DNA of 52,448 bases from Rhodobacterales bacterium RIFCSPHIGHO2_02_FULL_62_130 (GTDB lineage: Bacteria > Pseudomonadota > Alphaproteobacteria > Rhodobacterales > Rhodobacteraceae). This document shows positions 32,235 through 40,385 of the stretch, in pieces. The DNA lies in NCBI GenBank assembly GCA_001828855.1, contig MHZT01000028.1, positions 1 to 52,448 on the forward strand, given 5' to 3'. The notes under the pieces are model-generated. The model had not been told where the DNA came from. It searched no databases and saw nothing but the letters and a program-made list of their open reading frames with translations. The first letter of the stretch is position 1. Every line of letters starts with the position of its first letter. The position numbers and the translations under genes were made by a program.

Positions 32235-33263
32235 TCATGTAGCAGACCGCTTTGGCAGCATGTGGCCGAACTTTGTGGCCTTCGTGTCAAGGTAATGCGC
32301 GTTGAACGGATTGGGCGGAATGACCAGCGGTTCAACCCTGGAGACTACGATGCCATGGCGCTCTAAGCCTGTTGCCTTCTCCGGGTTGTTGGTCAGGAGC
32401 CGCACGCGGTTGTGCCCCAAAGCCCGCAGGATTTGCGCGGCTTGACCGAAGTCACGCGCATCTTCGGGCAGCCCGAGGGCCCGATTGGCTTCGACTGTGT
32501 CCAGCCCTTTGTCCTGTAAGGCATAGGCGCGGATCTTGTTTGCCAGCCCGATGCCACGCCCCTCATGTCCTCGCATATAGACAAGTATTCCACCGGGCGA
32601 GGCACCAAGGCGCCGGAGACTTTCGTCAAGCTGCGGGCCGCAATCGCACCGCAACGATCCAAAGGAATCGCCCGTCAAGCATTCAGAGTGAATCCTGACC
32701 AAAGGATCTCCAACCGCTTCGCCGGGCGAAACCAAGGCAAGGTGTTCAACATCACCTATGCTGCTCCGAAAGGAATGAGCGCGAAACGGTTGAGCGGCGT
32801 GCGGGGTTGGCAAATCTGCAGACGCAACAAAGTCAACCGCAGCTTCATTTCGCTGGCGATACAGCATTAGCGCGCCAGTGGTTACGGTCGGGAGCCGATG
32901 CCTTTCGGCGAAGGCAATAACATCCTGAGGTTCCAGTGCCCTGAGAAGCACCTGGCGTTTCAGCCCCGACAATCGGGCAAGATCGACTGCGGCTTCTGAT
33001 AAACCCTCATACTCCCAAAGCCCTCCCTCGCGCGCAGAAACGGCCTCGCACTTTGGCAAATGCACATTGCTGGCAAGTTGAAAGAGTTCCGCAGCGGTAA
33101 GTGCCAAGGAAAAGGCGTTGGAACCAAAGCTTTTCATCAGCGCGACTGGTGCGAGCCCAGCAAGTTCCGCAGACAACGCCAAGTGCGGCTGACCTGCACG
33201 ATCAAACACCAGAACGATGCCGCCGCGGCGAAAGTGTTCAAGTGCTAGAGGGACGGATTGCAT
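32235..33263 (-). CDS. ribA: GTP cyclohydrolase II with a decayed DHBP-synthase domain
   Basis: This 342-residue protein has a complete GTP cyclohydrolase II C-terminal half: zinc site CLTGDSFGSLRCDCGPQL, GHEGRGIGLANKIRAYALQ, LDTVEANRALG and RLLTNNPEKATGLE. It makes the first riboflavin intermediate from GTP. The N-terminal half keeps only the overall RibB pattern (GLSEAAVDLARLSGL, AFAERHRLP) and lacks the acidic DDEDREN loop and the HT/GHTEA residues, so it should not make dihydroxybutanone phosphate. The gene overlaps ribE by 19 bases and is last in the minus-strand rib operon. No ribD is present here. Confidence 0.9.
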   Translation of the reverse strand: MQSVPLALEHFRRGGIVLVFDRAGQPHLALSAELAGLAPVALMKSFGSNAFSLALTAAELFQLASNVHLPKCEAVSAREGGLWEYEGLSEAAVDLARLSGLKRQVLLRALEPQDVIAFAERHRLPTVTTGALMLYRQRNEAAVDFVASADLPTPHAAQPFRAHSFRSSIGDVEHLALVSPGEAVGDPLVRIHSECLTGDSFGSLRCDCGPQLDESLRRLGASPGGILVYMRGHEGRGIGLANKIRAYALQDKGLDTVEANRALGLPEDARDFGQAAQILRALGHNRVRLLTNNPEKATGLERHGIVVSRVEPLVIPPNPFNAHYLDTKATKFGHMLPKRSAT

Positions 33264-33850
33264 AGCCGCTCCACATATTTTGCTAAGACATCAACTTCGA
33301 CATTGATGAGATCGCCGATTTGCCGGAACTGCAGGTTTGTGTGCTGCCAAGTGTGCGGAATTATGGTCAGTCCAACGCGACATTCGCCTGAGGGTTCATC
33401 CGACACCTTGTTCAGGGTAAGGCTGATACCATCGAGCGTGATGGAGCCTTTCTCGACGCAATAGCGGGCCACGGCCTTTGGCAAGGACAGTTCGATCAGA
33501 TAGGCACCTGCCTCGGGTTTGACTGAGACCAGCCTTGCCTGGCCATCGACATGGCCCTGCACGATATGCCCGGACAACCGAGTCGATAATGATACCGCAC
33601 GTTCCAGATTTATCCTGTCACCGGCGCCAAGCGACCCCAGGTTCGTGCGTTGCAGCGTCTCGGGACTTGCGTAGAACTTTGCGTGTCCCTCGTGATCAAA
33701 GGTAACGACTGTCAGGCAGATCCCGTTGATCGCAACGCTTTCACCAAGGGTAAGATCGGGGAAACCCGTCGCAACATCCAGTGTGATGCTGCCGTCTGAT
33801 AGTTGGGCGGTCTTGATAGTGCCCAGAGATTCAATGATGCCGGAAAACAT
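33245..33850 (-). CDS. ribE: Riboflavin synthase, alpha subunit
   Basis: This 201-residue protein has the two lumazine-binding repeats: MFSGIIESLGTI.. with GESVAINGICLTVV, and SGHIVQGHVDGQARL.. with GSITLDGISLTLNKV. It ends NVEVDVLAKYVERL. It turns two dimethyl-ribityllumazines into riboflavin. The frame is open upstream to 34003, inside the IS element, but MFSGI is the universal start and GGGAG lies upstream. An IS element stands 94 bases before the gene and separates it from ribH. Confidence 0.95.
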   Translation of the reverse strand: MFSGIIESLGTIKTAQLSDGSITLDVATGFPDLTLGESVAINGICLTVVTFDHEGHAKFYASPETLQRTNLGSLGAGDRINLERAVSLSTRLSGHIVQGHVDGQARLVSVKPEAGAYLIELSLPKAVARYCVEKGSITLDGISLTLNKVSDEPSGECRVGLTIIPHTWQHTNLQFRQIGDLINVEVDVLAKYVERLCNPSL

Positions 33851-33943
33851 GGCGGGGCTCCCAATGGCCCCTTTCATCAGGACCGGATGTATGACGGCTG
33901 ACTTCTGCAACGGGGCCAACGGTTCACCAATGGCGGACCCTAA

Positions 33944-35319
33944 CAGGCTGCTGAAGAAGTCGGCCCTTGGCCCGGTTTGAGGAACATGATTCACCCTCGG
34001 CACGGTAACGTAGGGGGCAAAGATGCGGGGGACGGACGAGACGAGCGGGTCGCTGTTCAGCTATGTCGATCTTGAGGCTCGCATCCCCGCGCGGCATCCG
34101 TTGCGCAAGATCAGGCAGGTGGTGAACGATGCGCTGGCGAGCCTGGATGGCGAGTTCGATGCGCTTTACACCGATTTCGGCCGCCCTTCGATCCCGCCGG
34201 AACGGCTGATCCGGGCCAGCCTGATCCAGATCCTGTTCTCGATCCGCTCCGAGCGTCAGTTGATGGAACAGATGCAGTATAACCTGCTGTTCCGCTGGTT
34301 CGTCGGCCTCGGGATTGACGACGCCGTGTGGGTGCCGACCGTCTTCACCAAGAACCGCGACCGCCTGCTGACGACCGAGATGTCGCGCAAGGTGATGGCG
34401 GCGATCCTGGCGCATCGCGAGGTCGCGCCGCTGTTGTCGGACGACCATTTCTCGGTCGACGGCACGCTGGTCAAGGCTTGGGCGTCGATGAAGAGCTTCC
34501 AGCCCAAGGCGGACGACACGCCGCCCGACGACGATCCGGGCAGCCCGACCGGACCCGACACCGCCCCCGACACAGCCATCGAAGAAGCAGACCAACCCAC
34601 CGAGCCCGAGGCCGCCCCGATGCACCGCGACCACCGCCAGAACCGCAATGCCGAAGTCGATTTCCGGGGCGAGAAGCGGTCCAATGCCACCCATGCCTCG
34701 ACCACCGACCCCGATGCGCGCCTTTACAAGAAATCCCCCGGCACCGGCGCCATGCTCTGCTTCATCGGCCATGCCCTGATGGAGAACCGGAACGGCCTCA
34801 TCGTGCAGGGCGACCTGACCCAGGCGGATGGCCATGCCGAACGGCGCGCCGCGCTGGACATGATCCATCGAAATTCCCCCGGATCGACCCGGCGATTGAC
34901 GCTGGGAGCGGACAAGGGCTTCGACGCCGCCGAGTTCGTCGCCGACCTGCGGCAAGCCTGTGTGACCCCGCATGTCGCGCAGAAATCCCGATACTCGGCG
35001 ATCGACGGCCGCACGACCCGGCACGAGGGTTACGCCCTGTCGATCAAAAACCGCAAACGGATCGAAGAGGCTTTCGGCTGGGCCAAAACCGTCGGCGGAA
35101 TGGCCCAGACCGTTTATCGCGGCGTCGAACGGGTGCGTTCCCGCTTCATCCTCACCATGGCCGCAAACAACCTCGCCCGACTGCCCCGGCTGCTCGCAGC
35201 CTGATGCTGGGAAACCGCGCCAGGCATGTAGATCGCCAGCGTCGATGGAGCCGAAACCAAACCCAGCAGGTTGCGCCGAAAGAAAACTGTTCCGCAAAGG
35301 CGACTTCTTCAGCACCCTG
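33944..35319 (+). mobile_element. IS5-family insertion sequence, complete
   Basis: The 19-base ends CAGGCTGCTGAAGAAGTCG (33944-33962) and the inverted CAGGGTGCTGAAGAAGTCG (35301-35319) match at 18 positions. CTAA stands directly outside on both sides (33940-33943 and 35320-35323), a 4-bp target duplication that fits the YTAR preference of the IS5 subgroup. One intact transposase gene lies inside. The element is 1376 bp. Removal of the element would join ribH and ribE with about 135 bases between them, so it splits a formerly contiguous rib operon. Confidence 0.93.
34023..35204 (+). CDS. IS5-family transposase (DDE type)
   Basis: This 393-residue protein starts with a DUF772 domain (FSYVDLEARIPARHPLRKIRQVVND, LIRASLIQILFSIRSERQLMEQM). 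The DDE residues lie in HFSVDGTLVKAW, LGADKGFDAAEF and KRIEEAFGWAKTVGG. A Pro/Asp-rich insert (about 160-200) lies between the first and second acidic motifs. The gene is intact. Its direction is opposite to the rib genes, so its transcripts would run against ribH. Confidence 0.95.
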   Translation: MRGTDETSGSLFSYVDLEARIPARHPLRKIRQVVNDALASLDGEFDALYTDFGRPSIPPERLIRASLIQILFSIRSERQLMEQMQYNLLFRWFVGLGIDDAVWVPTVFTKNRDRLLTTEMSRKVMAAILAHREVAPLLSDDHFSVDGTLVKAWASMKSFQPKADDTPPDDDPGSPTGPDTAPDTAIEEADQPTEPEAAPMHRDHRQNRNAEVDFRGEKRSNATHASTTDPDARLYKKSPGTGAMLCFIGHALMENRNGLIVQGDLTQADGHAERRAALDMIHRNSPGSTRRLTLGADKGFDAAEFVADLRQACVTPHVAQKSRYSAIDGRTTRHEGYALSIKNRKRIEEAFGWAKTVGGMAQTVYRGVERVRSRFILTMAANNLARLPRLLAA

Positions 35320-35361
35320 CTAATGCAGGCGTTTTGTCGAGATGGATTTGTTACGCCGACC

Positions 35362-35799
35362 CTAAAGGGTAAGATCGGCAACCATACGCACCGCCCGCGC
35401 AGCCTCGGCGCCCTTCTTGACGAAATGATCGAAGAAGAAGTCGTGGTGAAGCGCAGAGTCATGGAAGTGATGTGGCGTCAGGCTGACCGAATAGGTCGGC
35501 ACGCCAGTTGCCATCTGGGCATCCATCAACCCGGAAACGACGGCCTGAGCAACGAAGTCATGCCGATAAATACCCCCGTCCACAACAAGTGCGGCTGCAA
35601 CGATGGCATCGAACCGACCGCTTTCTCCCAGCTTCTTTGCCAAGAGCGGCATTTCAAAAGCACCGGGCACGTCATAGGTGGCGATGCTTACTTCGCGGCT
35701 GGCTGCGGCCATATCATCCTCGAAGCCCTTGAGCGTCTGATCTACAATATCAGCGTGCCAACGGGCCTTGATGAACGCAATTCTGAGTGGGTTTGCCAT
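35362..35799 (-). CDS. ribH: Lumazine synthase, type II (RibH2-like)
   Basis: This 145-residue protein starts at the ATG at 35799 with GGAGG upstream; the frame is open 23 codons further without support. IAFIKARWHADIVDQTLKGF, YDVPGAFEMPLLAKKL, ALVVDGGIYRHDFVAQAVVSGLM and SVSLTPHHFHDSALHHDFFFDHFVKKGAEAA match type II lumazine synthases such as Brucella RibH2 (decameric, low affinity), where the second HxF/TPHHFH pattern is diagnostic. It joins the ribA-derived pyrimidine with dihydroxybutanone phosphate. It heads the rib operon and has a TGTC-N8-ACA dyad 100 bases before its start. Confidence 0.93.
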   Translation of the reverse strand: MANPLRIAFIKARWHADIVDQTLKGFEDDMAAASREVSIATYDVPGAFEMPLLAKKLGESGRFDAIVAAALVVDGGIYRHDFVAQAVVSGLMDAQMATGVPTYSVSLTPHHFHDSALHHDFFFDHFVKKGAEAARAVRMVADLTL

Positions 35800-35898
35800 G
35801 GTACAGATTTTCCTCCGTCTGCATGTTTCGAAATTGAGAGGAGTGTGATCCTCGCCCTTGTTGACCAAGGCTACGGGCTGCGCGCATCAGCGGTAAAC

Positions 35899-35914
35899 TG
35901 TCTCTTGTGCAACA
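35899..35914. promoter_or_regulatory. TGTC-N8-(G)ACA dyad upstream of ribH (site 1)
   Basis: TGTCTCTTGTGCAACA is one mismatch from the TGTC-N8-GACA dyad found at four other promoters of the island. It lies 100-115 bases before the ribH start, in the 346-base gene-free stretch 35800-36145. A half site TGAGACGG follows at about 35952. No FMN riboswitch is recognised in this leader. I infer control by the AcoR-like regulator. Confidence 0.5.
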
Positions 35915-36145
35915 CGGGTGATGGCACAGATTGACGCCAATTTCTCGGTATCTGAGACGGGTATTCGCGCTACGGAACCTTGCCGGACACCAAGATCGAA
36001 CTAACGCCGTCTGTTCGACTTCCTTGGTGATCGCCGAAGCTGTCGCTGCAAAAGCCTGGCGACCGTCAAGGCCGAAAAGGGCATTGGCGGAACCGTTATT
36101 CGAGAGTGAGGGCTAAAGATGCGCCACTATGGGCGATGCAAAACT

Positions 36146-36175
36146 GACTGCCCCACCAATTGTGATGGGGCAGTC
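36146..36175 (-). terminator. Terminator of the acyl-CoA dehydrogenase gene
   Basis: A perfect 10-bp stem (GACTGCCCCA / TGGGGCAGTC) with a 10-base loop lies 20 bases after the dehydrogenase stop on the minus strand and is followed by AGTTTTG. The T-run is short, so termination may be partial. Confidence 0.65.
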
Positions 36176-36194
36176 AAGCCGCGCTTTTGCGGGC

Positions 36195-37355
36195 TTATTG
36201 CCCAGCTTCTTTGATCATGCCTTTGGCGATAACAACTTGCTGGATTTGGGTCGTGCCTTCGTAGATGCGGAAAAGGCGGACGTCGCGGTAAAAGCGTTCG
36301 ATGCCATAGTCTGCAATATAGCCCGCCCCGCCGTGGATTTGCACTGCACGGTCAGCCACGCGGCCCACCATTTCGGACGCATACATTTTGCAGCTGGCCG
36401 CGTCGATGGACACGTTCTTTCCGGCATCTTTGCGACGTGCAGTTTCCTCGATCATGCAGCGGGCGGCGAAGGCCTCCGTCCGGCTGTCTGCCAGCATGGC
36501 CTGGATCAACTGCTTTTCGGCAATCGGTTCTCCGAATTGCTTGCGATCCATTGCATAGGCAAGGCTGTCACGGATCAGCCGTTCCGCTGCCCCTGTGCAG
36601 ACGGCACTGATGTGCAACCGGCCACGGTCCAGCACCTTCATCGCGGTCTTGAAGCCAAGACCTTCGCGTGCCGGACCGCCTATGATGGCAGAAGCCGGAA
36701 TACGGCAATCTTCAAGGATCACGTCGCAGGTATGCGACCCCTTTTGGCCCATCTTGCGGTCTATGGTCCCAAGCGAAAGGCCCGGCGTGCCAGCCTCGAC
36801 CAGAAATGCGGTGACGCCAGCCGAGGTCTTGGAGGTCGGGTCGGTGCGGGCGAAAACGGTAAATAGCCCAGCGCGCGGCGCATTGGTGATGTAGCGCTTG
36901 GTGCCGTTCAAGATGTAATGGTCACCGTCCTTGCGTGCAGAGGTCCGCAAGGAACCCGCGTCGGAACCGGCTTCAGGCTCGGTCAGTGCGAAAGACGCAA
37001 TCAGGTCACCCGAGGCCAGTCGCGGCAGATAGGCAGCCTTTTGCTCGGGCGTGCCGTCGATGATGATGCCCTGACTGCCGATGCCGTTATTGGTGCCGAC
37101 CAGCGAGCGGAAAGCGGGCGAGGTCTGGCCTAGGACGAAAGCGGCCTGCACCTCTTCGGACATGGTCAGGCCGATGCCGCCAAATTCCTCGGGAATGGTC
37201 AGGCCAAACAGGCCCATATCGCGGATTTCCTGCACCAGTTCCGGCGGGATCGCGTCATCGTCGGCGATGCGGGCCTCGTTGGGGATCAGTCGCTCTTTGA
37301 CAAAGCGGTCGAGCGTATCGAGGAATTGCGCCAGCGTTTCGGGATCAAGGCTCAT
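36195..37355 (-). CDS. Acyl-CoA dehydrogenase
   Basis: This 386-residue FAD enzyme oxidises an acyl-CoA to the trans-2-enoyl-CoA. FALTEPEAGSDAGSLRTSA and YITNAPRAGLFTVFARTD form the flavin-binding middle domain, KTAMKVLDRGRLHISAVCTGAAERL and QLIQAMLADSRTEAFAARCM the helical C-domain. Glu366 in FRIYEGTTQIQQ is the catalytic base. The substrate class cannot be read from sequence; it resembles short/branched-chain dehydrogenases. It diverges from an SDR gene, with a TGTC-N8-GACA site between them. Confidence 0.93.
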   Translation of the reverse strand: MSLDPETLAQFLDTLDRFVKERLIPNEARIADDDAIPPELVQEIRDMGLFGLTIPEEFGGIGLTMSEEVQAAFVLGQTSPAFRSLVGTNNGIGSQGIIIDGTPEQKAAYLPRLASGDLIASFALTEPEAGSDAGSLRTSARKDGDHYILNGTKRYITNAPRAGLFTVFARTDPTSKTSAGVTAFLVEAGTPGLSLGTIDRKMGQKGSHTCDVILEDCRIPASAIIGGPAREGLGFKTAMKVLDRGRLHISAVCTGAAERLIRDSLAYAMDRKQFGEPIAEKQLIQAMLADSRTEAFAARCMIEETARRKDAGKNVSIDAASCKMYASEMVGRVADRAVQIHGGAGYIADYGIERFYRDVRLFRIYEGTTQIQQVVIAKGMIKEAGQ

Positions 37356-37447
37356 CGGGGCGTCCTTCGCTTTGGGTCTGGCAAGGGCTTACCAGCCCCA
37401 CCCACGCCTGCCCATTGAACGATTGCTCCACGACCCCACACAACCGC

Positions 37448-37463
37448 TGTCGCAGAAGAGACA
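37448..37463. promoter_or_regulatory. TGTC-N8-GACA dyad between dehydrogenase and SDR genes (site 2)
   Basis: TGTCGCAGAAGAGACA is an exact TGTC-N8-GACA dyad in the 242-base region between the divergent acyl-CoA dehydrogenase (start 37355) and SDR (start 37598). TGTC recurs right after it (37466-37469). A site in this position could serve both promoters. Confidence 0.6.
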
Positions 37464-37597
37464 GTTGTCCCGAAGTCTACCCAACACTCTACTCAAAACG
37501 CGGCGCCAATGGCGCCCACGTTGCAAGGACGGGACAGCTTCTTTGGGCGCGAACAAGAGCCTGAATCCCTTCTGCGATTTTCAGGATTGGGTGCTTA

Positions 37598-38311
37598 ATG
37601 CAAGAAAAATGGGCGGTGGTCACAGGTGGGGCACGCAATATTGGCCAGGCAATCTGTCGTCGGCTTCTGGATGACGGATTCCGGGTCATTGCACTGGACA
37701 TCGTGCGCCCCCAAGACCCCGATCTTCAGGCTGATGCCGTCCTGGTCGATCTTTCGGATCGCAAGGCTGCAGAAGAGGCCCTTGATGCGATTGCAGCGAC
37801 GCATCGGGTTACGGCCCTGGTGAACAACGTGGGCATCGTCAGGCCAGCAGATTTCGACGCGGTCAATGTCGATGATTTCGAGGCGGTGCTGAACCTGAAC
37901 ACCCGCACTGCCCTGATAGCAGCCAAAGCATTGGTGCCGGGGATGCGTGAACTGGGCGGTGGAAGGATCGTCATGAATACCAGTCGTGTCACCTTGGGAA
38001 AAGAGGCGCGCAGCCTTTACAGCGCGTCAAAAGGAGCAATGCAGTCGATGGCGCGCACATGGGCGCTGGAACTGGCGCGCGATCAGATAACGGTGAATTG
38101 CGTGGCCCCTGGCCCCATCGCCACAAGTGTTTTCTGGCAGAACAACCCACCCGAAGCTGAATACACGCGCAAACTGATCGGCTCGGTTCCAGTGCAGCGC
38201 ATGGGTCGGCCCGAGGACGTCGCCAATGCCGTCAGCTTCTTCTGCGATCCGAAGGCGGATTTCGTCACCGGTCAAACGCTTTTCGTATGCGGGGGTGTGA
38301 CGGTCGGCTAG
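37598..38311 (+). CDS. Short-chain dehydrogenase/reductase 1
   Basis: This 237-residue classical SDR has the cofactor loop TGGARNIG (residues 9-16), NNVGI (76-80), Ser129, and Tyr141/Lys145 in YSASK. VNCVAPGPIATSVFW and FVTGQTLFVCGG complete it. The Asp35 after the second strand (IALDI) favours NAD(H). It probably oxidises a hydroxyacyl or alcohol intermediate. It stands alone on the + strand and converges end to end (2-base gap) with the GST gene. Confidence 0.9.
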   Translation: MQEKWAVVTGGARNIGQAICRRLLDDGFRVIALDIVRPQDPDLQADAVLVDLSDRKAAEEALDAIAATHRVTALVNNVGIVRPADFDAVNVDDFEAVLNLNTRTALIAAKALVPGMRELGGGRIVMNTSRVTLGKEARSLYSASKGAMQSMARTWALELARDQITVNCVAPGPIATSVFWQNNPPEAEYTRKLIGSVPVQRMGRPEDVANAVSFFCDPKADFVTGQTLFVCGGVTVG

Positions 38312-38313
38312 AC

Positions 38314-38937
38314 TCAGGCAGGCCGTTGCTCATCCTGAAACTGCGTGGCGCGCACAGATTCCCGCTGGCAGAACTCGTCATGCCAAGCAGACAACTGCGG
38401 CCTGCCTCTGCGCCACTCTTCATCTGAAAACCGGAAATCCAGATAGGACAGTGCGACACCGATGCTGATATGTCCGATGTCGAACGGACGCGCGCGCAGA
38501 TTGGAAACGCGCGTTTCGAGCCAATCGAGCACCGCATTCATCTTGGTGCGGTAGGTGGCGATCATCACATCTGATCGAAGGGCTTGCGGGCGCAAGCGAA
38601 CCTCAACCAGCCAAGGCAAGGCCACATCAATCAGACCGGTGCCCAAAGCCTCATCACGTTCGGCAATCAGATCTTGCGGGAAAAGGCGAGGCCCGACCTG
38701 TCCAGTCTGATCTGCCCATCGGCAAATGACATGGCTGTCAAACAAGATCTGACCATCCTCCAGTTCCAGCGTCGGGATCTTGGACAGGGGATTTGTGGCC
38801 AAGAAGCCTTGCAGCGGCACCATCGGATCGACACCTGTGCGAACCAGCGTGACCTGATCGATCAGACCTTTCTCATGCAAGGCAACCATCACCTTGCGGA
38901 CATAAGGTGAGCGCGGTGACCAATGAAGCAGCGGCAT
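38314..38937 (-). CDS. Glutathione S-transferase family protein
   Basis: The start at 38937 (207 residues) gives the thioredoxin-like N-domain: PLLHWSPRSPYVRKVMVALHEKGL with Ser8/Ser11 as candidate active residues, VPLQGFLATNPLSKIPTLELEDGQILFDSHVICRW with the cis-Pro and the ES/DS glutathione site. The C-domain is helical. It may conjugate or reduce an electrophilic product of the oxygenase, such as an epoxide. It lies 119 bases after the ABC binding protein gene on the same strand. Confidence 0.85.
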   Translation of the reverse strand: MPLLHWSPRSPYVRKVMVALHEKGLIDQVTLVRTGVDPMVPLQGFLATNPLSKIPTLELEDGQILFDSHVICRWADQTGQVGPRLFPQDLIAERDEALGTGLIDVALPWLVEVRLRPQALRSDVMIATYRTKMNAVLDWLETRVSNLRARPFDIGHISIGVALSYLDFRFSDEEWRRGRPQLSAWHDEFCQRESVRATQFQDEQRPA

Positions 38938-39056
38938 GGAGTATCTCTTTTGAAAAGGGAGCGGCACGAACTGGAGAGCGGCCTTCGACGCGATCCAGCC
39001 CGTGCCTAAAGACAAGTTGAAGTGCTGCGGCTGGGAGACGCCGCAGCACGCTTGGC

Positions 39057-40196
39057 TTATTGCGGGAATTCGACCGAGAAAGTGGTCGGATCGTAGTCAG
39101 GAATGCCGGTCGACAGGATCAGATCGTTCGGCTTGTCCAGACGGGCATAGTCTTCGATCCATTTGTCGGCCTTGACCGAGGTCGTCTCGTCGCCCTTGGT
39201 GATGGCCACATCAACGCTCATCTCATACTGGTGCGGCACGGGTTTGCCGGCCAGAATGTCCAGACCGACCTTGACGGCAAGGCCACCCATGGCGGGCGGA
39301 TAGTCGTAGTTGAACGCAGGCTCTTTGTTCTGCACGGCCAGCTTCACGCAGCCGTTCAGGTCGGCGCAGGTGATCGGCGGCAGGTCAGTCCAGCCGGCTT
39401 CCACCATGGCTTCGATCGCACCCGAGCCTTGCAGCCCGTGGTCATTCCAGACGCCGTTGATGTCGGTGCCATATTTCTGGATAAGGGCGGCCATCACCTG
39501 CTTGCCCTTGGCCGGGCTCCAGTCGGTGTATTGCATGTCCAGAACCTTGATGTCAGGATAGTTGGCAAAGACCTCATTGGCCGCCGCAATCCGGTTCACT
39601 GCAACCGAAACGCCAGCCATGCCCGGCAGCATGACGATGTTGCCCTTGCCGCCCAGCTTTTCCACCATCCACTGCGCCGACATATGGCCGTACACATAGT
39701 CCGAGGCGGTGATGAATGTAGTGAAGTTCTCGGAAGTGATGCGACGGTCAACCAGCACAACCGGAATACCGGCTTCGTAAGCCCGCGTTACGATGGCATC
39801 CAGCGCCTCGGCAGTCGCTGCCGATACGATCAGCAGATCGACCCCGCGCGAGATCAGATCCTGCACGTCAGAGACTTGCTTCGCCGGATCGTCATTGGCG
39901 TCGGTGATGATCATCTGCTTGATCTGGTCGGCGTTGTCATGCGCCGCTTGCTGGATCGACGCCAGCATGCCTACGCGCCAGCTGTTGGAGATCGACGCGT
40001 TCGAGAAGCCGATGACATAGGGGCCATCCTTCTTGTACTGGGTCGTGTCCATGATGGTCGACGGCGTTGTGCTCCACAACATCGTGCGGGGTGCGCCTGC
40101 GTAGCCGGTCTTTTCGGCATCCTGCGCGAACGCAGTCGTAACCGACGTCGCTGCCAGACCTGCAACTAGCGCAAAATTCAGAACCTTCTTAAGCAT
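39057..40196 (-). CDS. ABC transporter substrate-binding protein, ribose/autoinducer class
   Basis: This 379-residue protein has a signal peptide (MLKKVLNFALVAGLAATSVTTAFA) and a Peripla_BP_4 fold: KDGPYVIGFSNASISNSWRVGMLASIQQAA, DLISRGVDLLIVSAATAEALD, GNIVMLPGMAGVSVAVNR and GVWNDHGLQGSGAIEAM. It has a 30-residue N-terminal extension before the fold that ribose-binding proteins lack. GGAGG precedes the start at 40196. The ligand may be a sugar or another polyol or aromatic compound. It is last of the importer genes. Confidence 0.9.
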   Translation of the reverse strand: MLKKVLNFALVAGLAATSVTTAFAQDAEKTGYAGAPRTMLWSTTPSTIMDTTQYKKDGPYVIGFSNASISNSWRVGMLASIQQAAHDNADQIKQMIITDANDDPAKQVSDVQDLISRGVDLLIVSAATAEALDAIVTRAYEAGIPVVLVDRRITSENFTTFITASDYVYGHMSAQWMVEKLGGKGNIVMLPGMAGVSVAVNRIAAANEVFANYPDIKVLDMQYTDWSPAKGKQVMAALIQKYGTDINGVWNDHGLQGSGAIEAMVEAGWTDLPPITCADLNGCVKLAVQNKEPAFNYDYPPAMGGLAVKVGLDILAGKPVPHQYEMSVDVAITKGDETTSVKADKWIEDYARLDKPNDLILSTGIPDYDPTTFSVEFPQ

Positions 40197-40310
40197 GTAG
40201 TGTCCTCCCTTGGACCGATTTTGCTGGCGCAACACCTTCTTGCGAGCAGCTTCTTTTGATCGTGAAAGTTTCCGTTGGTGTGCGGTGATCCGCGTGGGGT
40301 TTCCTCCCTT

Positions 40311-40330
40311 GGGGCAGCATGCGCTGCCCC
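40311..40330. promoter_or_regulatory. Stem-loop between permease and binding-protein genes
   Basis: GGGGCAGC-ATGC-GCTGCCCC is an 8-bp GC stem with a 4-base loop and no T-run, in the 189-base gap between the second permease and the binding protein gene. Hairpins here often protect mRNA ends or reduce read-through so that component levels differ. Confidence 0.5.
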
Positions 40331-40385
40331 ATCCGGTCACGAGAGTCCCCTCTCTCGTAAGTCTTGCGGGCCGTTGCTTTTGGCC

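Noticed and set aside
33851-33943. Possible FMN riboswitch before ribE (AGCCGTCATACATCCGGTCCTGATGAAAG resembles the 3' end in part)
   Set aside because: The conserved GGGUGAAA...ACCGGCGGU half is absent on both sides of the IS element and the pairing scheme cannot be completed. The region before ribH has no match either.
33245-34003. Longer ribE start at 34003
   Set aside because: It begins inside the IS element; MFSGI at 33850 is the conserved start of riboflavin synthases.
35931-36116. Short frames between ribH and the acyl-CoA dehydrogenase
   Set aside because: No recognisable product; the stretch is better explained as leader and terminator DNA.
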